Positions 58,448-64,000 of a stretch of DNA of 64,000 bases are shown here, piece by piece (the first letter of the stretch is position 1; each line of letters opens with the position of its first letter). The notes under the pieces are model-generated. The model made no database searches. It was not told where the DNA came from and saw nothing but the letters and a program-made list of their open reading frames with translations. The stretch is taken from NCBI GenBank assembly GCA_016223085.1, contig JACRPS010000003.1, forward strand, positions 62,001 to 126,000. Direction: 5' to 3'. The position numbers and the translations under genes are program-made. The DNA comes from Chloroflexota bacterium (lineage in GTDB: Bacteria; Chloroflexota; Anaerolineae; Aggregatilineales; Phototrophicaceae).

Positions 58448-60334
58448 CTAGAACCGGATCACAAACGAGCGAACACTGCTCCAGCCGCCCCACGTCCCGT
58501 CGTCGCGTTTCGCCCGGATGCGCCAGTAGTACAGCCCATCGCGCGGCAGCGGCCCGGCAATCCACGATTCGGCGTCACGCGGCACGTCAAACTCGACGTA
58601 TTCAGGGCTGGTGAAGGTCGAGGAGTCATCTACCTGAAGTTCGTAGCCGTTTGCCCAGCTCACCGGCAGCCACGACAGAATGACCACGCTCCCGCTGGAG
58701 TAGTTCAGCGTTGGCGCCGCGCCCGTTGCCGTCGCTACGTCAAAGTTCGTCACGCCACTCCATGGCCCGGCGTTGCCGGCGGTATCCAGCGCGCGCACCC
58801 GCCACCAGTACCATTGGGGCAGAAAACGCGAGGGCTGGAGCGGATTGATAACCGTGAACGAGGTCGTTGTGACCGTCGCAATCGTTTCCGGGTTCGCCGA
58901 GTCACCGTATTCCAGCGCGACTTCGTATCGCGCCGCGCCGGCCACGCTGCTCCATTTCAGCAGCGGCTTGGGCGTCGTTAAAATCACGCCGCCAGTGGGT
59001 GAAATCAGCATCGGCGCGACGGTCGGCGCCGTGTTATCCACCGTGAATTTGCGGCAGGTGCTCCACGGCCCGTTGCCAACCGGGTTTTCGGCCCGCACCC
59101 GCCAGTAAAATACACCATCAAGACTCACGCCGACGCTTGCAAACAGATTGGTTGTCGTCGGCGAGAAAATTGGGCTGCCGGTGCAGGCAGTGGCATACAG
59201 TTCCCAGTGGTATACCGTCGCATTGGGAACGGGATTCCAGCGCAGGTTAAAACCCAGGGCGCCGTTAAAGATCGCGTTGGCGGCAGGCGCGGTCTGCACC
59301 GGCGCCAGCGTCGGCGCGACCGTCGGCGCGGGCGGCTGGTTGGCGGCGTTGATCGTGTCGTTCTGTGGCTGGCTCCAGTCGCTGCCCCGGTTGGTGTCCA
59401 GGCTAAACGCATCCCGCCCAAACGAGTCGTTGCTTTGGTTCGAGAAGGGGTCAGGACCAAGCCAGGTCGTGCCGGCGGGCGGCGCGACGGTGGATGTCAG
59501 CGTACTACCCCGGAAGCGCACGAAATCAATGCCGGTTGGCGCGGTGCTGCGCAGCATGATCGCACCCGCGCTGCCGCCGACGTAAGGAATGTTGTTATTT
59601 GGACCAAGATAGATTTTATCGGGGTCTGGTGAACCGGGCGCTGCCCCTTCGACGATGCTGACGTAATCGTTCGGGGCCAGAACATAGGCGGGAAGGTAAT
59701 AATCCAGGAACAAAACGTTGGACGGCACACCCAGGGAAACGAGCGTGATATACAGCGTCAGCCGCCAGTTGGTGATGTCCACCGGCGTTGTCCCGGCGTT
59801 GTACAGCTCAACCGTATCCCCTGTCCCATCGCAGACCTCGGTACACACCTCGTTAATGACCACCTGCCCCGTTGGCTGCCCCGCCGGAATGCCGAACTGT
59901 GGCCCACTCACGTACTGCTCGCCCATCCACTCCGGTTCCATCGGCAGCGCCGTATTAATGGCGATCTGCCGCGTCTGGCTCCACTCGCCCGTCACGCCGT
60001 CGCCGTTCACCGAGCGCACGCGCCAGTAGTACCTGCCGTTCGGCAGTTCTGCCGCCGTGAAGCGCGTGCCATCAATCACCCGTGCCGTCTGCTCCGGGCT
60101 GCTGAAATCGGCGTTATTATCAACCTGGATGTCATAGGCGCTGATCCCCGCCACCATCTGCCACGACAGCGTCGGGCGCGGATTGCTGACCGTAAACGCG
60201 GGCGGCGGCAGCAACAGCGCCGGTTTCGCCGGTAGCGGCGTCTGCGCCTGGGCTGGGATGCCGACGACCAGCGCCAGCGCCACCGCCAGCAGCGCGAGCG
60301 GACCGCCCCTGCCAGCCAATAAAAGCCTGTGCAT
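58448..60334 (-). CDS. Secreted protein with lamin-tail-like domain and Fn3-like repeats
   Basis: Exported protein of 628 aa. The signal peptide is at about 1-31 (LALLAVALALVVGIPAQA). A Fn3-like module (about 45-135) is followed by a lamin-tail/LTD-like domain (about 160-315, VVINEVCTEVCDGTGDTVELYN and DITNWRL). Three more Fn3-like modules end in YELQVDDSSTFTSPEYVEF and YYWRIRAK. Each module carries a YYWRVR-type motif. The ATG at 60334 follows AGGAGGAG; an in-frame start 24 bases upstream lacks support. It is co-transcribed with the subtilase and may be a surface adhesin or scaffold, or the protease's substrate or partner. Confidence 0.83.
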   Translation of the reverse strand: MHRLLLAGRGGPLALLAVALALVVGIPAQAQTPLPAKPALLLPPPAFTVSNPRPTLSWQMVAGISAYDIQVDNNADFSSPEQTARVIDGTRFTAAELPNGRYYWRVRSVNGDGVTGEWSQTRQIAINTALPMEPEWMGEQYVSGPQFGIPAGQPTGQVVINEVCTEVCDGTGDTVELYNAGTTPVDITNWRLTLYITLVSLGVPSNVLFLDYYLPAYVLAPNDYVSIVEGAAPGSPDPDKIYLGPNNNIPYVGGSAGAIMLRSTAPTGIDFVRFRGSTLTSTVAPPAGTTWLGPDPFSNQSNDSFGRDAFSLDTNRGSDWSQPQNDTINAANQPPAPTVAPTLAPVQTAPAANAIFNGALGFNLRWNPVPNATVYHWELYATACTGSPIFSPTTTNLFASVGVSLDGVFYWRVRAENPVGNGPWSTCRKFTVDNTAPTVAPMLISPTGGVILTTPKPLLKWSSVAGAARYEVALEYGDSANPETIATVTTTSFTVINPLQPSRFLPQWYWWRVRALDTAGNAGPWSGVTNFDVATATGAAPTLNYSSGSVVILSWLPVSWANGYELQVDDSSTFTSPEYVEFDVPRDAESWIAGPLPRDGLYYWRIRAKRDDGTWGGWSSVRSFVIRF

Positions 60335-60552
60335 GAACTCTCCTCCTCGAATTACCAACAGGTGAAGGTATTACATCTTGCCGTAAACCCGCTTACAACC
60401 TACACTGGTTTACCTTACGACTGAATAAAATAAATACAAAATTATGCCGCTTTTCAAATGTACTGCAAACAATGTAAGCGCGCGAGTCAGCCAGGTATCA
60501 ACCTATTCTAAACCCATCACCGCCCAAACCCATGATTGTCACCACTCATGGT

Positions 60553-60660
60553 CTTGGCTGACTGATGCCGGTAAGCCGCCCACCGCGCCTGACTCACACG
60601 CCCTGCCAGCCACCTTTCAGTCGGCTTTTTCCTTCAGCCGGTCGGCTTTCACCCTCCGGC
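60553..60660. repeat. Multi-hairpin repeat cluster, degenerate
   Basis: TTGGCTGACTGATGCCGGTAAGCC, shortened here to its core TGATGCCGGTAAGCC, is followed by CCAGCCACCTTTCAG, TTCAGCCGGTCGGCTTTC and CCTCCGGCGCGGCC. It aligns in order with 48312-48428. Confidence 0.7.
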
Positions 60661-60690
60661 GCGGCCTTACCCCTCCCCTGAACCCCCATC

Positions 60691-60719
60691 TTGACGGAAT
60701 CTTTCCATTCATCTACAAT
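60691..60719 (+). promoter_or_regulatory. Sigma70 promoter of ffh
   Basis: TTGACG (60691-60696), a 17-base spacer, then TACAAT (60714-60719). The start site is near 60726, and AAGGGGAG (60733-60740) serves as ribosome site. Confidence 0.8.
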
Positions 60720-60751
60720 TTTTACGCTTTATAAGGGGAGTGCTTTCCTGC

Positions 60752-62086
60752 ATGTTTGAAAATCTGAGCGAGCGTTTGCAAGGGATTTTTGACAACCTGG
60801 GGCGCACCGGCAAGTTGACGGAAAAAGACGTTGACACGGCCATGCGTGAGGTGCGCCTGGCGCTGCTGGAAGCCGATGTCTCCCTGCCGGTGGTGAAGGA
60901 TTTTGTGAAGCGCGTCAAGGAACGCGCCGTCGGCGCGGAAGTCGCCAAAAGCCTCAAACCGGCGCAGCAGGTGGTGAAGATCGTTCACGAAGAACTGATA
61001 GACACCCTGGGTGAAGCCGGGCGGCTGAATTTCTCCGGCAGCATCAAACCCCATGTCATCATGCTGGTGGGGTTGCAGGGTTCCGGTAAAACCACGACGG
61101 CGGCCAAGCTGGCCGTCCATCTACGCAAGGACAAACGCCAGCCCTTTCTGATCGCGGCGGACACCTATCGTCCCGCCGCCGTTGACCAGCTTGTCACCCT
61201 CGCCAGGCAGATCAACGTGCCTTACTACGAGGAAGGTGTGAAGTCCAGACCGGCGGACATCTGCGTGAACGGTATCAGGGCCGCGCGGGAAGCCAACGCT
61301 GCGGTTGTCATTCTGGATACGGCAGGCCGGTTGCAGATTGACGACGAGATGATGGCCGAACTGGAGGAAATCAAGCGCCGCACCAGCCCGGCGGAAATCC
61401 TGCTGGTGGCGGACTCCATGACCGGCCAGGAAGCGGTGAACATCGCGCAGGGCTTTAACAATCGTGTTGGCATTACCGGCCTCATCCTGACCAAAGTGGA
61501 CGGTGACGCGCGCGGCGGTGCGGCCATCTCCATGCGCGCCGTGACCGGCGTGCCGATCAAGTTCCTGGGCACGGGCGAGAAGATTGACGGCTTCGAGGTG
61601 TTCCACCCCGACCGGCTGGCGTCCCGTATCCTGGGCATGGGCGATGTGTTGAGCCTGATCGAAAAGGCCGAGGCCGCCTTCGACGAGCAGGAAGCCATCA
61701 AGCTGCAAAAGAAGCTGATGGACAACCAGTTCACCTTGCAGGACTTCCTGGAACAGCTTCAGAAAATCCGGCGTATGGGGCCGCTGACGCAAATCCTGAG
61801 CATGATCCCCGGCATGGACCGGATGCGCAACGAGATCAACCAGGAAGAAGCCGAACAGCGCATGAAGCGCGTCGAGGCCATCATTAACTCGATGACCATC
61901 GCCGAGCGTAACAACCCCAAACTGCTGAACGCCAGCCGCCGCCAGCGTATCGCCGCCGGCAGCGGTGTCGAAGTGCGCGACGTGAACGAACTGATTAAGC
62001 AGTTCCGTGACATGCAAAAAATGATGAGCCAGATTGGCAGGGGGCGAATGCCCCGGATGCCGGGTTTCCCCGGCGCCATGCGCTAA
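60752..62086 (+). CDS. ffh: Signal recognition particle protein Ffh
   Basis: GTPase of 444 aa that binds 4.5S/6S RNA and signal sequences and targets nascent membrane proteins to FtsY. N domain from MFENLSERLQGIFDNLG; G domain with GLQGSGKTTTAAKLA, DTAGRLQ and TKVDGDARGG; M domain from about 300 with MIPGM and a Met-rich end (RMPRMPGFPGAM). The ATG at 60752 has AAGGGGAG upstream at normal distance; the GTG at 60740 overlaps that site. It heads ffh-rpsP-khpA-rimM, a widely conserved order. Confidence 0.98.
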   Translation: MFENLSERLQGIFDNLGRTGKLTEKDVDTAMREVRLALLEADVSLPVVKDFVKRVKERAVGAEVAKSLKPAQQVVKIVHEELIDTLGEAGRLNFSGSIKPHVIMLVGLQGSGKTTTAAKLAVHLRKDKRQPFLIAADTYRPAAVDQLVTLARQINVPYYEEGVKSRPADICVNGIRAAREANAAVVILDTAGRLQIDDEMMAELEEIKRRTSPAEILLVADSMTGQEAVNIAQGFNNRVGITGLILTKVDGDARGGAAISMRAVTGVPIKFLGTGEKIDGFEVFHPDRLASRILGMGDVLSLIEKAEAAFDEQEAIKLQKKLMDNQFTLQDFLEQLQKIRRMGPLTQILSMIPGMDRMRNEINQEEAEQRMKRVEAIINSMTIAERNNPKLLNASRRQRIAAGSGVEVRDVNELIKQFRDMQKMMSQIGRGRMPRMPGFPGAMR

Positions 62087-62101
62087 CGTGTTAAATGAGA
62101 C

Positions 62102-62129
62102 GTAGGGGCACGGCATGCCGTGCCCCTGC
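62102..62129. repeat. Palindrome GTAGGGGCACGGCA/TGCCGTGCCCCTgC
   Basis: One mismatch in 14-bp arms, 15 bases after the ffh stop. The core is the same as at 9723 and 63443. Confidence 0.92.
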
Positions 62130-62158
62130 CAACGATTATCTGAGGAGAAAGCAAACTC

Positions 62159-62554
62159 ATGGTTCGTATTCGTCTTCGCCGTGTTGGCTTGAAGAAACAG
62201 CCCAGCTACCGCATCGTCGTGATTGACCAGCGCGCCGCGCGGGGTGGGGATTACATCGAAAACATCGGCTTCCACAACCCCCGCACCGAACCGATCACCG
62301 ATGATCTGGACGAGGCGCGCGCGCTCTACTGGTTGAGCAAGGGCGCGCAGCCAACCGAAGCGGTGATGTACATTCTCAAACGCACCGGCACCTGGGCGCG
62401 GTTTGAACGCCTGCGTAAGGGTGAAGAGATGGATGCGCTCGTGGCGGAAGCTGCCGCCGCGAAGGCCGCCGCCGCGCCCGTCAGCCCGAAGACCCGCCGC
62501 CCGTCGCCCGGCCCCGGCCAGGGCCGCAAGGCGGTTGAAGAAGCCGCGTCCTAG
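62159..62554 (+). CDS. rpsP: 30S ribosomal protein S16
   Basis: Small-subunit protein of 131 aa. The conserved N-terminus MVRIRLRRVGLKKQPSYRIV is followed by DYIENIGFHNPRTEP and the WLSKGAQPTEAV motif. The last 40 residues or so form an Ala/Pro/Arg-rich tail (AKAAAAPVSPKTRRPSPGP) beyond the usual 80-90 aa core. GAGGAGAAAG precedes the ATG. Part of the ffh transcript, or served by its own promoter around the palindrome. Confidence 0.97.
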   Translation: MVRIRLRRVGLKKQPSYRIVVIDQRAARGGDYIENIGFHNPRTEPITDDLDEARALYWLSKGAQPTEAVMYILKRTGTWARFERLRKGEEMDALVAEAAAAKAAAAPVSPKTRRPSPGPGQGRKAVEEAAS

Positions 62555-62572
62555 CGCGAAAGGCTTCCCACT

Positions 62573-62800
62573 GTGGAACAACTGATTGAGTACATCGCCA
62601 AGAGCCTGGTGGATGACCCCGCCGCCGTGAAAGTCCAGCGGCGTGCATCGGGGTCTACCCTGATTCTGGAACTGCACGTCGCGCCCCAGGACACGGGGCG
62701 TGTCATCGGCAAGGGCGGCCACGTGGCGAACGCGATGCGGTCGCTGCTGCGCGCCGGCGCCGACACACGCTACAACCGGGTTATCCTGAAGATCGTCTAG
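62573..62800 (+). CDS. khpA: KH-domain RNA-binding protein KhpA
   Basis: Small RNA-binding protein of 75 aa with one KH domain. The GxxG loop is GKGG in GRVIGKGGHVANAMRSLL. It begins with GTG 18 bases after rpsP. The order rpsP-khpA-rimM is common in Firmicutes and Chloroflexota, where KhpA affects ribosome maturation and, with KhpB, cell elongation. Confidence 0.95.
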   Translation: MEQLIEYIAKSLVDDPAAVKVQRRASGSTLILELHVAPQDTGRVIGKGGHVANAMRSLLRAGADTRYNRVILKIV

Positions 62801-63358
62801 ATGCCGCCATCGAGCAGCGCCGGGGGGCCGCCGCGCCCCCAGTATCTTCTCCTCGGCAAAATTCTGCGCCCGCATGGCGTCACGGGGGAGTTGCGTGTCC
62901 ACCTGCTGACCGCCTACCCCGAACGCCTGCCGGACATGGAAACGGTCTACATCGGGCGCGACCCTGAATCGCCGGACGTGACACCCCACCTGATTGAGAG
63001 CGTGCGCTTCCATCAGGGGAATGCGCTCATCCGGCTGGCCGGTGTCACCGACCGCGATCAGGCCGACCGTTTCCGCCAGCTTTATCTGATGGTTGCCATC
63101 GCCGACGCCGTGCCGCTGGAAGACGGCGAAGTTTACCTGTTCCAGTTGATCGGCATGGCGGTACAGACGCAGGATGGTGAGACACTTGGTACCATCACTG
63201 ATGTGCTGGAAACGGGCGCGAATGACGTGTACATCGTAGATAGTCCCCGGTATGGCGAAGTCCTCATCCCGGCCACCGACCACACCATCATCAAAACCGA
63301 TGCCGCCAACCGTCTGGTGATCGTTGACCTGCCGGAAGGTCTGCTCCCCGGCAGCTAA
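62801..63358 (+). CDS. rimM: Ribosome maturation factor RimM
   Basis: Cytoplasmic 30S-maturation factor of 185 aa that binds S19. The N-terminal RimM domain starts LLLGKILRPHGVTGELRVHLLT. The C-terminal PRC-barrel has GEVYLFQLIGMAVQT and YGEVLIPATDHTIIKTD. The ATG directly follows the khpA stop. No trmD or rplS follows; dprA comes next after a repeat and a promoter. Confidence 0.95.
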   Translation: MPPSSSAGGPPRPQYLLLGKILRPHGVTGELRVHLLTAYPERLPDMETVYIGRDPESPDVTPHLIESVRFHQGNALIRLAGVTDRDQADRFRQLYLMVAIADAVPLEDGEVYLFQLIGMAVQTQDGETLGTITDVLETGANDVYIVDSPRYGEVLIPATDHTIIKTDAANRLVIVDLPEGLLPGS

Positions 63359-63365
63359 TACACGC

Positions 63366-63395
63366 TTGACAAGCCAAACCGTCGCTTGCTATGCT
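63366..63395 (+). promoter_or_regulatory. Sigma70 promoter upstream of dprA
   Basis: TTGACA (63366-63371), an 18-base spacer, then TATGCT (63390-63395). The 110-base leader to dprA contains a MITE-like repeat (63402-63490). Confidence 0.7.
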
Positions 63396-63401
63396 GGGAT
63401 T

Positions 63402-63490
63402 GCACCGTTTAGAATCTTTCTGTAAACCTCTTTTATCTGTCGGTAGGGGCACGGCATGCCGTGCCCTGCAAGGCGTTTATGGATAGATAC
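63402..63490. repeat. Extended MITE-like copy around a palindrome
   Basis: Aligns over about 85 bases with 9688-9768: TTAGAATC, CTGTAAACC, TTTTATCTGTCGG, the palindrome (63443-63469), then TTTATGGATAGA. It lies in the dprA leader. Confidence 0.7.
63443..63469. repeat. Palindrome GTAGGGGCACGGCA...
   Basis: Main-family palindrome with one base missing in the right arm, the same defect as at 9723. Confidence 0.92.
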
Positions 63491-63513
63491 TTAACCCATC
63501 CCAGAGCAGCATA

Positions 63514-64000
63514 GTGAGTGATCGTCAATTCTGGCTCGGCTTCAGTCTCGTCCCGGAAATCGGCCCCAAACGCCTGTCCCATCTACTGAACTGGTTTGGT
63601 GATCTGGCGAGCGCGTGGACGGCCAGCGAAGCGCAGTTATGCGCGGCTGGCCTCGACCGGCAGCCGCTGGCGAATCTGCTTCAGACACGCCGCACGCTGA
63701 ATCTGGACGCGGAAATGCGGAAGATCGAAGCGGCGGACGCGCGTTTTGTCACCCTGGCCGATGCCGATTACCCTGCCCTGCTCAAGGCGGTGCCGGACGC
63801 GCCAGCCGTGTTGTATGTGCGTGGTACGCTGTCGCCGGACGACAGCCGCGCCCTCAGCATCGTTGGTACGCGGCGGGCGACCAGCTACGGGCGTGACGCC
63901 GCTTACCACTTCGCCAAACATTTGGCTGCCCGGAACATCACCATCATCAGCGGGCTGGCGCATGGGGTGGATGCGGCGGCCCATCGCGGCGCGCTGGATG
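63514..64000 (+). CDS. dprA: DNA-processing protein DprA (3' truncated by window)
   Basis: Start of a DprA/Smf protein that loads RecA on single-stranded DNA during transformation. The first 162 codons are present. A SAM/HhH-like N-terminal region (FWLGFSLVPEIGPKRLSHLL) is followed by the Rossmann-like domain start (YPALLKAVPDAPAVLYVRG, ALSIVGTRRATSYGRDAA, ISGLAHGVDAAAHRGAL), the strongly conserved DprA block. The GTG at 63514 is the likely start; no ATG fits and a clear ribosome site is lacking. The gene runs off the window end. Confidence 0.93.
   Translation, partial: MSDRQFWLGFSLVPEIGPKRLSHLLNWFGDLASAWTASEAQLCAAGLDRQPLANLLQTRRTLNLDAEMRKIEAADARFVTLADADYPALLKAVPDAPAVLYVRGTLSPDDSRALSIVGTRRATSYGRDAAYHFAKHLAARNITIISGLAHGVDAAAHRGALD

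Larger units (their letters stand above)
60335..60751. other. Divergent intergenic region, 417 bases
   Basis: No gene is seen. The part next to the lamin-tail gene (60335-60530) is AT-richer than its surroundings and should hold that gene's promoter, but no clear box was found. A multi-hairpin repeat cluster (60553-60660) and the ffh promoter (60691-60719) follow. Confidence 0.75.

Noticed and set aside
61121-63283. 720-codon open frame on the minus strand across ffh, rpsP, khpA and rimM
   Set aside because: It is antisense to four unmistakable conserved genes, has no recognisable domain, and reads through a palindrome. High GC produces such shadows.

Overview
The window is a GC-rich bacterial chromosome segment that most resembles Chloroflexota (Anaerolineae-like). 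That placement is inference. It rests on secreted DUF4397 proteins, Thr/Pro-rich linkers in exported proteins, FhaA/FhaB-like FHA proteins beside an FtsW/PBP pair, and a very high density of short intergenic palindromes. No rRNA, tRNA or CRISPR array was recognised. There are 53 supported protein genes; the first and last are cut by the window edges.

Layout. 1-2.1 kb: end of an FbpB/ThiP-type permease and its ATPase. 2.1-15.6 kb: a carbohydrate-use region with a Gfo/Idh oxidoreductase, two GH130-type enzymes, a dienelactone-hydrolase-like protein, a secreted sugar-binding protein, a complete MalEFG-type importer without its ATPase, a LacI regulator with an 18-bp operator, and a divergent unknown protein. 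15.7-17.4 kb: a DsbA-like protein whose first active-site Cys codon is TGA (probable selenocysteine), then a cysteine hydrolase. 17.4-23 kb: CpaF-like ATPase with nicotinate phosphoribosyltransferase, then a PfkB kinase with adenosylhomocysteinase. 23-28 kb: two DUF4397 surface proteins. 28-40.3 kb: GDP-rhamnose synthesis (Rmd, Gmd), TatD, glycosyltransferases and polysaccharide membrane proteins. 40.4-41.5 kb: rpsF-ssb-rpsR. 41.5-48 kb: parvulin isomerase, FhaA, FhaB, MTA phosphorylase, FtsW, and a PBP-fold protein lacking all catalytic motifs. 48.4-56.6 kb: PHP phosphoesterase, YbhN-type membrane protein, C39 peptidase-TPR, MurJ, metallo-hydrolase, thioredoxin, PGM-like enzyme, flavin reductase. 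56.7-60.3 kb: subtilase and lamin-tail surface proteins sharing a C-terminal module. 60.7-64 kb: ffh-rpsP-khpA-rimM-dprA.

The most striking points are the candidate Sec-containing DsbA (UPAC motif with a SECIS-like hairpin), the catalytically dead PBP translationally overlapped with FtsW, and several repeat families. The main family has about 23 palindromes of the GTAGGGGC...GCCCCTAC type. Most sit a few bases after stop codons, and some supply stop codons, start codons or N-terminal coding sequence of real genes. Heptanucleotide arrays and multi-hairpin clusters form two more families, and one heptad array lies in frame inside a membrane glycosyltransferase.
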